64,000 nt of DNA, taken from the NCBI GenBank assembly GCA_942159475.1, contig OW804097.1:6725685-6789684 (forward strand). The letters are read 5' to 3'. Positions within the stretch are counted from its first letter, which is position 1. Each line of letters opens with the position of its first letter. The translations under genes were made by a program, and so were the position numbers. The notes below the pieces were generated by a model. It worked only from the letters and a program-made list of their open reading frames with translations, was not told where the DNA came from and made no database searches. The DNA comes from Sthenelais limicola. Its lineage: Eukaryota > Annelida > Polychaeta > Phyllodocida > Sigalionidae. Below are positions 23,171-34,983 of the stretch, piece after piece.

Positions 23171-23808
23171 ATCACCTGGGATAAGGGAGGTGATGGGCAG
23201 GACATGGACCCCTGGAGGAGGTGGACGAGCAACATTCTGGTTGGAAAGTGTGTGATCGAAGACCCCTGGAGGAGGTGGATGAGCCATATTCTTGAGCAAC
23301 AGGTAGTAGCGGTCAAGGGCCACTGGAGGAGACAGGTGAACAATACCACACCTTGGTATATGCAGAAGGCACTGATATTCAGGAGTTCCTAGAGTTCCTA
23401 GAGTTCCTAGCACACCTGGAGGGATGTCAGGTGGTGGGAGAGTGGGGTCAGCAGTCCCTGGAGGAGATGGGCAGTCAGGGCTCGTCTGAAACCAGCAATG
23501 AGGGTGATGGAGAGTGGAACTGGCCAACGTTACCACATGGGTATGCTTATGCTGCTTCTGAGACAATGATAACGGCGGGCAGTAGAGTCAGGATGAATAT
23601 CACATGGAACCCTTCCCATGCTGTTGGTCGAGTGGAACCCCAAGATACCCTGACTGAAGGAAGAGGTAGAACCCTCATCATGGAAGATGAAGGACTTGTG
23701 CTGGATGTAAGAGTGGCAAGGTCAGTGCATTGCCCCACTGGAAGAGAGGGTATAGCAGAAATTCTCAACCGAGGTTTGCTAGATGTTCTCATACCCTGAG
23801 GTGCAAAA

Positions 23809-24500
23809 GTGGCTGCATGGAGTGAGGCAGAGGTTAATTCTTCCCCCCTCCCCACTGGCAACAACCCCAAGGATGAGCAGGATATGAGAAAGGCCATGAT
23901 CAGCGACCTGTGGGGCCAGACCGATAGATGTGTGACTCAAGGTCACAAGGACAAAATACAGTTGTATGAGGAGTTCCAGAGTCTGTTCCATAGAAAAGGG
24001 GAGCCTCTGGGTAGAACTGGGATGGCTAAACACCACATTGATACTGGTACTAGCCACCCAATCAAAAGTCAGCCCAGACGTGTACCCATTCATAGGCGAC
24101 AGATTGTGGAGGGAGAATTATGCAAGATGGAAGAAGGAAGAGTGATTGAACCTGGAAACGGTCCCCGGGCCAGCCCTGTTGTGTTGGTGTTAGATGGACA
24201 TGAAAGAGTGCTAGGGTATGCAGGACACACGCTAAACAAAGCGGAGAAGAATTATTGTGTGACTCGGAAGGAGTTGCTCGCAATAGTTTGTGGGGTGAGG
24301 AAGTAGCGTTCCTACCTCATCGGCAGAGACTTCATGGTCAGGACAGACCATAGTGCTTTGAAGTGGCTACTGGACATCAATGAACCAGAAGGCCAACTTG
24401 CTTGTTGGGTAGAAGAGCTAGCCACGTACACGTTCAAAGTACAACACTGAGCTGAGCAGAAACATCGGAATGCTGATGGTATTTCACACATTCCTTGTGG
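23809..24500 (+). pseudogene. Ty3 RT-RNase H fused by internal deletion
   Basis: The frame starts in the linker and the first RT strands (KHHIDTGTSHPIKSQPRRVP, then EEGRVIEPGNGPRASPVVLV). It passes directly into late RNase H sequence (HERVLGYAGHTLNKAEKNY, RKELLAIVCGVRK). The RT fingers and palm with the catalytic aspartates, roughly 1 kb in related elements, are absent. A stop at 24304 precedes the remaining RNase H (VRTDHSALKWLLDINEPEGQ). Confidence 0.8.
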
Positions 24501-24585
24501 CCAGTGTCATAGGATTGACCCGGAGGAAGAGGGTGAGATCGAGCCCGCTACCATTAGAACAGTTACCTGGGATGGAGGTCAGGTA

Positions 24586-25400
24586 GTGATGAGAGAAAGT
24601 CAGGAGAATGACCCTCTGTGTATGCTGTTTAAGAAGGCCCTGCATAACGGGAAAGCACCTGGAAACAATGAGCGGCTGCCAGACAGTGACTGGCTGTGGT
24701 TGAAAAATGAATTTGGATCTCTAGCTGTCGAGCATGGTTTGCTGGGAATATGGAGGTGGACGCCAGCTGTTGGCAGGGACTGGAGAGTGTATGTGACCAA
24801 TCAGCCAGGAAGGGATATCTGGAGATGATACATGCTGGAGCGATGGGTGGCCATTTGGGAAGAGACAAGACTATTAGTAAACTCAAACGATTGTGTTATT
24901 GGCCAACAATGACCAAAGATGCAGCTACTTTCATCTCCACATGTGTTGTGTGTCAGCAGAGAAAGCCTCCTCCTTGGCAGAAGAGGACCCACCTGGGAGA
25001 GAGACCACTCAAAGGAGCGTGGGAAAAGATTGCGATGGACATCACAGGGCCATTCCCAGTCTGATGCTGGTAATTGATATGTGATTGGAGATCTTTCACA
25101 AAATGGACAGAGTGTTTTGGAATACCTGACTTTACTGCAAAGACGGTTGCAGACATTTTGGTGGCTGAAGTGGTGTGCAGATATGGTGTCCCGCTTATAT
25201 GGCACTCAGACCAGGGATGGTGAACGAAAGACATAGTGATTGGGATAGGTTTCTACCTTACCTGGGGGCAGCGTACAGGGCCTCAAAACACGCCGCCACA
25301 GGGTTTACCCCAAATTATTTGGCCATGGGGAGGGAGACAAGTATGTCCTTGGATATTGTATACCCGTCCCATGGAGAGAGACTGACCACGTGCATTGAAT
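24586..25400 (+). pseudogene. Ty3 integrase remnant
   Basis: The HHCC zinc finger is present (HAGAMGGHLGRD ... CVVCQQRK), as is the first core aspartate (AMDITGPFPV). A later frame has HSDQG, then an abrupt change to ERHSDWDRFLPYLGAAYRA near the end of integrase. The segment with the catalytic glutamate is missing. Stops interrupt the frames between 25064 and 25200. Confidence 0.75.
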
Positions 25401-26015
25401 TTCAGATATCTAAAATTCAAGGGGCGTGTCTTCTGCTTCTCATTTGCATGGACTTTTGGATAACAAAAAATGGACTTTTGGATATCTAAAAATCAATTTA
25501 CAGATATCCAAAAATGATATATTGATATCCAAAATTCAAATTATAAGGTTGGTCTTACCCTAAAATGTATATATACATGAACCAGTTCTTGATATCAAGA
25601 AATCATTTTTTGATATCAAAAAAGGATTTATAGATATCAAGAATTCAATTCTTGATATCAAGGAATGGGTTTCTTTGCAATCTATTTTACTAGGTGTTTT
25701 TGATATCCGAAAATGATTTCTTGATATCTGAAAATGATTTATAGATATCTGCAAATAATTTCTTGATATCTAAAACTCATTTTCAGATATCTGAAAATGA
25801 TTTACAGATATCCATATATCATTTTCAAATATCTATAAATCATTTTCAGATATCAATAAATCATTTTCGGATATCTGTAACAATTTTAGATATCAATTCA
25901 TTTCATTCATTTCCTGATATCTAAAAATGATTTCTTGATATCTAAAAATGATTTATAGATATCTGAAAATGATTTTCAGATATCAGATATCTGAAAATGA
26001 TTCATGGATATCTAA
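25400..26015. repeat. 21-bp GATATC minisatellite
   Basis: About two dozen GATATC sites occur, mostly 20-22 bases apart, separated by variants of TAAAAATGATTTCTT or its complement. Because GATATC is its own complement, units occur in both orientations. The repeat is degenerate and broken near 25415-25470, 25540-25585 and 25670-25700. It starts at the truncated end of the Ty3 copy. Confidence 0.85.
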
Positions 26016-26746
26016 AAATACTGAATAAATGACCCAATGGCGTTCCATAGATATGTATAACGAGACCAGGGACATGAACATTGATTCTCAAATGAAGTTC
26101 AATATTTGTAAAATTGCCGATGACAATGTAAAAAATAAAGGAATTGTCCCGGCTTGGGCTACGCGCCAGGCCGATGCCCCAACACAAGAAGGTTTTCCTC
26201 CGAAAACTGAGAAGGAAAGAACATGCTATGTAAATTTTATGACAAGAACTTGGAATTCCTTACCCAAGACAAGACATGAGGAAAGGTCACTTTTGCATAG
26301 GAATAGTTGGCTTATACATGTACTTGAAATATATCGAGTTATGTTGTCTGAGAAATAGCCTACACCAATACTATGGCATTTAATGCTTAAACTCGATAAA
26401 TGATTAAAATAACATTAATATCGCCTGGTGACCAAGTGTTGGTCGCCCGTTATCCACTCTCAGACGTGATGAGTGAGACAGTGTTACTGCTGCCCTCAAC
26501 GGTCACCATTTGTCGGTCAACTGGATAACAGGCTTTAGTTTGGAATCGTTGGTGTGTTGTGACCCTGTACCACCGCCCCCGTGAGTAAGCTCTTCTTAAC
26601 TCTGTGTCCCTGAGCTGATGACAGACATAAGTACCAGGGTATTTAAAAGAGCCCCAATGTGTTTTTGAAGTGGTATTATAGTTGTTGGTGCTTGCATAGT
26701 GTCAGAATGATCTCAACAATTTGAGACTAAAGCAATTAGATCCTTT

Positions 26747-26840
26747 GGTTGTGGTGCTTCTGGATGTCTATGCAGCAACATCCCTCAACTTATGCCTTGG
26801 GTTGTCCCTCACCGCATAGACATCCAGAACCACCACAACC
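26747..26840. repeat. Inverted repeat, precursor-like hairpin
   Basis: Arms at 26747-26773 and 26814-26840 are 27 bases each with one mismatch, around a 40-base loop. GGTTGTGGTG opens the left arm and CACCACAACC closes the right arm. Size and shape are compatible with a microRNA-type or small foldback hairpin; expression is unknown. Confidence 0.6.
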
Positions 26841-27496
26841 TCAGGTTCTAATCACCGAATAGAGAGAGAGTGACAGACAGAATGACAGACATGTAAAAGG
26901 AAATATGTTGTGGCGAACGCTAAAAACGCAGGCGATGAAATTATATAGTATTTTAATATTTCTCTTCAATGATACTATGATAATAGAGGGGTAATGCATC
27001 AGTCACTCATTTTGTCAACAGATAATTACACCTCCATGCACTTCAGTTTCCGATGTGAACGCTTATTATCTATTCACATTGATATTGGTAACAATTCATT
27101 TAATGAGAATGACAGGCGCATCTAGGCACCTCTGCAACCGAATATGGAAGCTATTGTCAAATATTCTTTACGTCGCCTGTGCTGTCCTCCACACCTACCC
27201 TCAAAACCTTTAAGAATGATTACCTTCGGCCTTCAGTCTGGTCCACCGTCCAATTCCAGTTCAAGGTTTCCTTTTCAAATGTTTCCTATAACAAATGGAG
27301 GACATGAACATAGAGTGGGTTGTCAGTCTTCCAATATCAAACAATTTGATCTTGTTCAGATAGATGGATAATTATGGCACTATTTCTCCTTCAGCATTAT
27401 TCAGAAAGCTTACGCTGGTAGGAACGTGATTGGAAACGCCCAAATGACAGTGTGGGCCTGTGGGCTGCCATCGTCCTACATACGGGTGATTTCGCC

Positions 27497-27740
27497 AAAA
27501 ATGTACAATTCATCTTTACCAATCCTCTCAAATAACCCAAATTTCAGACGAAAATAAAGTTTAAAATACAGTTCAACCTAACCAAACAGATTGCTAGAAT
27601 CAATGCAATGCCGAATATACTCGAATTTCCCTAGTGTTGACCAGTATTGACCAAATTACGGCCTAATTTAGCAGAAATGACTAAATGTGTACAGCTGCCA
27701 ATTGTACATGTTCTGAAAATCTGACTCATACATAGCCATT
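27497..27740 (+). repeat. Dispersed repeat, copy 1
   Basis: Matches 29457-29690 in the same orientation with moderate identity. Shared words include CTCAAATAA(C/T)CCAAATTT, CCTAGTGTTGA and ATTGTACAT(G/T)TTCTGAAAATC. No coding frame is present. Confidence 0.6.
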
Positions 27741-29456
27741 TCCCTACTTGAACAAATTTTCAAACGTTTCATTGATATGCTTATGCTAATAATCATGCAT
27801 CTCACCGTTTTCTTATCATTAGTCTGTCCCTACGAACTGCGATTAATTGCCCCTCTTGATTTGGATGTTTAGGTCGCCTTACTATCAAGAGAATAACTAT
27901 AAAGGTTCGGGCAGTGTTTCCTAATATTTAAAACACTAGGCACCATTAGCTACGTTGTGATTTATGTATTTGGTAGCTTTCAATCGCAGGAACAAGGTGA
28001 AAAGCAGGCACCTTATGCCTGATCCTCCTTATGCTTACCAAAGGCCACTCTTTATTCCTACTTAAATATAATATTCATAAAATTCTGGCAGGTAAGGGAT
28101 ATGCCTCGCGAAATCCCCTCAGAACCTAACGTGAAATACTTAAGTTTTGGAAAGAATCGAAGTTTTACAAAAATACATGAAAATGTTCTACAATTTTCAT
28201 TACAAGGAACCTGTAATTTAAATGTAACGCTCAAGGTCAGAAAACTACGACTATCAAATCTCTCTTCAAGAACAATATTTCTGTTGTGCGTTAGCAGGCA
28301 AATCTAATCTGCTGTCCCAACCAAGACAGTCATATCTTATCTTATGTTTGACTTGGAGATTATGTAAACACGTATAGAGGGAGAGAGGAAGAGGTACAAG
28401 TATAATTACATATACCATAAGATTGACCTATCTCAGATTTTAAAGTACTTTCTTTACCTCTGATTATTACTAACTAGTTCTTCCATCATGGAAATTTCCC
28501 CTCGGACGTCTGGCGTTGACTACGACTTTGGCTGTGAGTAGACATATCTCAAGTGTGTGAAGTCGTATTGCATAAAGTTAGTTGCATTAGTGTGATACAT
28601 TTTAAAGAAAAATACAAACCCACTTAGTCTTTTCAGCTACATCTTTGCTGAACAAACATGATAAAATTAGAACTGTTACTATAAGTGCATAATATACAAT
28701 AGTTATACATACATGTATGTGAAATATTATAATGTTAGATTTGAGTGTATTGGTATTATGTCCACTAATTGTGATGTGTTTCAGGAAAATGATTCACAAG
28801 TCGCAAAAAACGGATTTTGAGATATCATCATATTTGGGTGGACAATTACTAGTAGCTAAACTAGTCAAATCAGTTCTATACGATGACCTTAGAAATGCAT
28901 GGATATCTTCAATACATAGTTACACATCACAATAGTTCAGATCAAAATCTGACCAACAATTTCATTGCAAGGGCAAATAACATGTAGGGGGATAGTCTGG
29001 GAATTGTATAAATTCGACTCAAATAAAGAATGAGAGAGAGCTGCCTTCTTCATGGGTTCTAGACCCTGTTTATTTGATTTTGATTTTTTTAATCGCGCAA
29101 TCAAGGAAAGAAAAAAAATTCACTGTTCAATGTTCAATGTTCGTTGAAAGCACCTTCTCTCTCTGAGTTGTCTGACCACACTGGCCAGAGAACTTGCTAT
29201 ACAGATCAACGATTTCCTCAGCCAATAAGAAACAACTACTCGATCATACACAACGACAAGGGCACAAGGCCTGAATGAAATCCAAACTTACAATTGGTCA
29301 TTAATCGGTTTATATATATATATATACTACGATTGGGAGCAAGCTGTGATACAACCGTGGGATAAATTAATTGATTTATTAGAAGGGCTCATAAATCGAG
29401 GGTGCATCGCTGCTATATACGCACTCCTATCGTCGTGCGTATATGGGTGAAATCGC

Positions 29457-29795
29457 CAGAAAATGTACAAGTCCCCTTCACCAATTTTCTCAAATAATCC
29501 AAATTTAAGACAAAAAATGAGGTTCAAATTTCAGTTCATCATAACCTTATACACGATATGAAACAAGGCAATACTAAATTTACTCAGATATACCTAGTGT
29601 TGATGATTTTTCCGTCTAATAATTTAGCAGAATTTACTCAATATGTTGGTCTGCGAATTGTACATTTTCTGAAAATCAAATTGTATTGATTCTAGCAATC
29701 TGTTTGGTTAGGTTGAACTGTATTTTGAACTTTATTTTTGTCTGAAATTTGGGTTATTTGAGAAGATTGGTGAAGTTGAATTGTACATTTTCTGA
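29457..29795. repeat. Dispersed repeat, copy 2 plus inverted partial copy
   Basis: 29457-29690 repeats 27497-27740. It is followed at once by 29690-29795, the reverse complement of 27500-27600 (AGCAATCTGTTTGGTTAGG and AAATTTGGGTTATTTGAGA). Together they form an inverted pair able to fold. Confidence 0.6.
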
Positions 29796-31048
29796 AAATC
29801 TGACCCATATATATACTCATCCCCTTCATCTCCCCTCCCTCATTTGGTGGGAGAGGGGCGGAAGAGGGAGGGAGTCTGTGGGGAGAAAGAGGGACAGGGT
29901 AAAGAGACTGTAGAGAATGTTTTGCGGTCTAGGCGTCGGAACACCATAACCACAATAGATACTAATCTCAGGATATGCCTGGTCTTAAAAACACATGTGG
30001 GCATTGTAAACACTAATATATACCAACCCACGTCCTATCTTATAGTCTGTAAACCAAATTCTTATGTGTACCATTACTTGTTAAATTCCCGATATATTAC
30101 ATCTTAAGAATATGATATAATGTATTAAAAATACTAACGCAAAAAATTCGACAATAAATAAAATACTCTGGCGGGGTTATGGTATGGTGGGGTAAAGGCA
30201 GGGTGGGGTTCTGACTGGCGGGGTTCTGACGAGCGGGGTAAAGGCATGGGGGGATATTGGCTGGGGGGGGGGGGGGGGGGTTGGCTAGGGGGTTCTGACG
30301 GCGGGGTTTCACCCGGGGGGGTTATGGCAGGCAGGATTCTGTCCGTACACCCATCAACACAAGTCAACTCGAGACAAAAGAACTCAGGAAGTTTACATGT
30401 GAATGACAGCAAATAAGAGGACAAAGACAATAGTCTAGAAACTATGAACGATACTGTGAAATCTCACTCAGTATTACATTTTACATTTCATATATCATTT
30501 CCCTTGGTTTGGGTAATCTGGAAGACCTGGCTACAGATGATTTAATGCCCATTTCCTGATTTTATATTGACCAAATATGTATGATTGTACGAAACAGTGT
30601 GTGTATTATATGTCAAAGAAATCGGAATAAAAATGTTATATATATATATATATATTAAAATTTGGTACATACATTAATACGACCTTAATGACTAGACAGC
30701 CTAAGAATGGATACATTCTAATAAAGAGATCTTGTGAATAAATGACTTTGAAAAGTAACAATTTTCTTACAAGACACTTATGTTCATCCAATAACGACTG
30801 AAATACAAATACATGAAATAGAAGCTGTTTCGCATCAAGTGAATGCAATAGGAGACGGCGCATGTGCCTCCAGCTATCAGCAGTAAAACACGAAAGAATT
30901 TCTCCTTTTATATCCCGTTCTTTCCCATCTTATCAAGTCATTTGACCAAAATTCAGAGGATTTTGTCCATTGGTTTTTGCTATACGGCTTCCTGAATGCC
31001 CGCATTCATATTTATATTCGGAAGACCCACCCGTATCCTTTCCTGTGC

Positions 31049-32214
31049 TAATAGGCCATCAGCTGAGCCTCAAAATATGGCTAGAAAATGAATTTCGTTC
31101 CGGATCTTGGGCACTACTTTTTGACAGCAGTTTCCAATTGCTAATACTATATATTATTATATATTATACTATATATTGCTAATACTATACTATTATCCCA
31201 AAAGTTCTCCATGCAATTCCTGCCAGTTTCTGAGAAAATCGGCATTTATACTGGCAGTGCAAAGCCTATGGGGCTAAAAGCCTCGATTCATTTTTAAGTG
31301 TAAATTTGATAATATCATTTATGTGATGTACCTTGAATTATGGGTCATACCAATATTTTTCTTTTGGATTCCAGACCTCCAGATTCTCCTAATTCCGAAT
31401 CTGCCAAGAACCACCCTGTAATCTCTGAGAAAAAAATTATTGATGTTTTTATGAAAAAAACAAGTTAAGAAAAGAATAATTCAATCAATTTGAAAATATT
31501 TACTGGATCTAGAATAAAGTGACTGATATCAATTGATAGGAATAGTGTGTCCTAAAAATAGTTTGTATTTGACCTAAGATGTCAGTGCATTATCTCCTGA
31601 ATTATTACTTTTGCAAATAACTCTGAGAATAATGCATTGACATCTTAGGTCAAATGAAATCATGTTTAGGACACATTATTTCCTATCGATTGATATGAAT
31701 CACTTGATTCTAAATGTAGTAAATATATTTTAATCTAATATTTGTATTGATTGATTTTATTTATTTTCACTTTTTGTTCCCAATGTGGAGAACTTAAATT
31801 CCTCAGAGGTTACACAATGGAAATTGGCAGATTCGGAATCAGGAGATTCGGGAGATTAAGAACAAATAAAAAAACATTGGTATATGACCAAATTGCAAGG
31901 TTTCCCAAATAGGATGATATTATGCACAGGAAATCTTAAATTTCCTAATCCTAAATGTATGGCCCTACCTTAGCAATTTATTCCACTATCATCCTAGGTA
32001 GGACGATCCTACCAATCCCGTCCTAAATATCGGTCCGAAAAGTTTAGTAACACGGGGCCCTGGGCTATTACAAATAAATCCAGGCCATAGGCTTTGCAAT
32101 TGCACTGTCAGTATCAATGCCGAATTTCTCAAAACTGGCAGATATGTTGACAAAAAGTAGTGGCCACGATCCGGAATGAAGATCACTCTTTTGGGGTACA
32201 GCTGATGGCCTATA
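31049..32214. repeat. Large foldback palindrome, about 1.17 kb
   Basis: The left half reads back on the right half across a centre near 31610. Matching landmarks: TAGGCCATCAGCTG with CAGCTGATGGCCTA; TTCCGGATC with GATCCGGAA; TTCTGAGAAAATCGGCATT with AATGCCGAATTTCTCAAAA; GACCTAAGATGTCA with TGACATCTTAGGTC. Arms differ by substitutions and small indels, including an AT-rich insertion near 31139-31200 in the left arm. No coding frame is seen. It may be a palindromic DNA element or an inverted duplication. Confidence 0.8.
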
Positions 32215-32399
32215 ACTTCAAATTCTTGTATAAACATATAACAGCAGCAGAGTATTGATAATCCGGTCATATACGTTATAATATGAGTAAGATTTTGTAA
32301 CATTTCGTTTGCCACAATAACTGAAGGTGCAACTATAAGAGTAACAGTATCAATTCAATATGCAGCGTATTTTCTTTTTAAATATAGATCTTTATTCAG

Positions 32400-32478
32400 C
32401 ATAGCTTTTTGAATTCTGGATGTATATCAAATATAATAGCTTTGTATTTGATATACATCCAGAATTCAAAAAGCTATG
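32400..32478. repeat. Perfect 34-bp inverted repeat, 11-base loop
   Basis: Arms at 32400-32433 and 32445-32478 are exactly complementary over 34 bases, with loop 32434-32444. The left arm starts CATAGCTTTTTGAATTC. The lack of mismatches in otherwise diverged repeats points to recent origin, gene conversion or selection. Confidence 0.85.
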
Positions 32479-33860
32479 ATATAAACAAAAGGTTAATCTC
32501 AATAGATGATGAAAGCACCAGAAAGGACTAGAATGTGTGCAATACTTGTCTCAACCATATCTAAGAGTAATTAACATAATAAAGAATATCATAAGTGAAA
32601 GTACATAAGAACTACAAGGTTCCAGATCTGGGATGGGCAATCTTTTTTAGAAACGGACTCTTCAGGTATTGCGTTATCAGTACTTACAACAAGGAGTAAT
32701 ATAGGCGTATTGTAGAAAATATATTAGCTTCCTAAGGTCCTGATAAGTGGCTGTACTTTGGCTTTAGAGAGTCTAGGAATTTCCAGCGAAGATAATCAAC
32801 CTATTTTTAATCCTTTTATGTTTGAAGATTTCAAAATCTTCAAACCTTCATGGTTTTATTCAATCTGGGAGACTTTTTTTACTATTACCTACTATTACCT
32901 TTTATGTTTGAATTCATGTTTCTGAAGACGTATAATGGTATTTAGTATAATGAACATTAATGAATATGACATGACTGAACCGGAATTGTAATATAATTTT
33001 ATAAGTATAATAAGAAAGTACAAAGATATAATTTTGAATTTTATCAAAATTACACTGAAACTAGATATAGAGGCCGAAGGGATTTTAATTATTTATTTGA
33101 ATCATACTTGTACGTTCTCAGGACCATGCTTATGATGTAATTATCTACACACGTTGCTATATTAGATTGAATTTTTTCTGGGAATCGGGAGAGCCAAGTC
33201 CCGAAATACGCAAATGTTGTCAATTTAAAAGCTTGATTCTTGTACTTGAGCTGCTTAATGCAGACTAGGGACAAACAATATGTCAAAGTAAACGTTATAC
33301 ATGTATTGAAGTGAGACAACAATTGCATTCTTCTAAATAACGATCGTTCTAAACCTTTTCCCCCTTAATGCCGGTCTTTAACTAATACAAACATTTATGT
33401 TTTTCCAATGGGATGTACATGGTCTAAGAACAAACAATTAGAGATAACCAGAACTAACCTGCTAGAGAGGACAACACTTATTCAATCAAACAGCAGATAT
33501 AAAGAAAGAAACTTTAACTTTAGACAACAAAATCTCACCCACATACACACTTTGAGCCATGTAATTATACGTCTTCTTTTTTAAAATCTAGTTCGGTTAC
33601 ACTATAACTTGTTACTTATTTTAAATGTATCGATAGTAGGAACTGCAGATTTGAGGAATCCCAGTTTCTTCTTGAAGATAATCAAGGTCTGAATGCAATT
33701 GATATACTTAATATTTAGAGTTAGGATTACTGACGATGGCCATCGCCCCCAGTCGGCTTCTTGACTTGTGCTGCGGTAGGTGCTGTACTAGTGCGCCACC
33801 TTGTATTAGCAAGGTGCAACTAAAGTCTGTGTCTAATTCTTGTTCTAGGACGGACGTTGG

Positions 33861-33899
33861 GGGCAGCACTGTCTTACTCATCACGTCTGAGAGTGGATA
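33861..33899 (-). repeat. Dispersed repeat shared with 26451-26495
   Basis: The reverse complement matches 26451-26495 (TATCCACTCTCAGACGTGAT, then GAGTAAGACAGTG...GCTGCCC). The two copies are in opposite orientation. The family is unknown. Confidence 0.5.
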
Positions 33900-34983
33900 G
33901 AATAGAATAGAATAGAATATCTTTTATTTGTCTTATGGCAGTTACAAAAATAAACGACAAATGGGTCGACATGCTTATGTGTCACTCGGGGTAACACATC
34001 TCTTCCAGCCGCTACCCTGGTTGGAATAGGCTAAGTTTCTAAAGATCTAAGTATAGGTGCGTGACTAGGGTTTGTTTCGAATAGTAGGGTACTCTACTTA
34101 TTCGGTACAGGCAGTAATAATTACAGAGAGTCTCTCTTGGATCCGTGCATCCCACTGGCCTCACCATGGCAATATCGTTTTTAGATATCTTTATTTGAAC
34201 TAAAATACACATCATCAGGGGTCCAGATGTTAGGACCCAACGACGCTAGGGCCGAGACTTGAAATAAGCACAATGCTATAATTTACATATATATGCGATC
34301 GGCGGTGTTAATCGCATAGTAGATTTGATGGATTTGCCTTATTAGTGGAGCAACAATATGTATACATACATATGATGTACTAAGCATGGAAAACTACCAC
34401 CACATTGGGTCACAATTATAGCAAATCGAATTTGAAAACCTCAGCTGTAATAATGATATGGAACATGATGTCTTCCTAGCGTGGAACGTATGTGGGCTAA
34501 TTGCAGCTATACTTTGGCTAGCAGCATACGAATTTGGGTATACTGACACAATCTTTTTGTTTCTCTGCTATTTATAGCAGAGAAACAAGTGTGTTACTAT
34601 GAAATACGCCAATCACTGATACTGCATCTAAATCTTGATAACTTGGTTAACTGTCTGTGAGGTGTTTAAGCTTAGATGTGACATCAGGCGAGGATACCAT
34701 ATCTAATCCTTTCAATCAGTCATAGATTTCACACCTAGATGTTATTGAAGGCTGATTGACAGCCTTTCTAGGTTTAGCCAAGGGAGTTGATTGGCTGTTA
34801 GTTAGATGCTTCTCCAACCATGATAGGTCTGCAGAAGGCCCTCCCACCTCCCACACCACCCCTCTGCCCACAACCCCTTACCTGCCTCAGGTGCTCAAAT
34901 GGACACTGCCAAACACATTTTCTAAATTTTAAAAGTAAGTTACCAACTATTTAGCCTAGCCTAGCCTAGCTTACTACTTTTTA

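Larger units (their letters stand above)
21077..25410 (+). mobile_element. Deleted Ty3/gypsy retrotransposon
   Basis: A 5' LTR, primer binding site, gag with zinc knuckle, protease motif, partial reverse transcriptase and RNase H, and partial integrase occur in Ty3/gypsy order. The catalytic palm of reverse transcriptase is missing in a clean join near 24185, and the middle of the integrase core near 25215. No 3' LTR is seen; the element runs into the GATATC satellite. Several stops interrupt the frames. It is an internally deleted, 3'-truncated copy that could move only in trans, if at all. Confidence 0.8.
26016..31048. other. Mostly non-coding, dispersed repeats and hairpins
   Basis: No exon was supported. 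The region includes a hairpin (26747-26840), a repeat at 26451-26495 found again inverted at 33861-33899, a repeat pair at 27497 and 29457, a TA microsatellite near 29313-29330, a long G run near 30265-30280 and another TA run near 30637-30655. An isolated ATG-to-donor segment on the plus strand at 28488-28532 could be a first exon but has no partner. Confidence 0.4.
32215..34983. other. Non-coding AT-rich stretch
   Basis: No gene seen. It contains the perfect hairpin at 32400-32478, the dispersed-repeat piece at 33861-33899 and GAATA tandem units at 33900-33920, which resemble the tail of another retroposed repeat. Confidence 0.4.

Noticed and set aside
22835..23566. 243-codon minus-strand frame, proline-rich
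   Set aside because: It is antisense to the protease-linker region of the deleted Ty3 copy and has no domain.
25560..25754. 64-codon frame with 7-residue repeats
   Set aside because: It is the GATATC satellite read in one frame; the 21-bp period makes it open by chance.
25400..26015. CRISPR array
   Set aside because: Units are degenerate, lack unique spacers, and the DNA is animal.
26029..26358. 109-codon plus-strand frame next to the GATATC satellite
   Set aside because: It begins in the satellite edge and shows no known motif; a chance or decayed frame is more likely.
30097..30430. Proline-rich minus-strand frames
   Set aside because: They translate a G-run and GGGGTT-type simple repeat.
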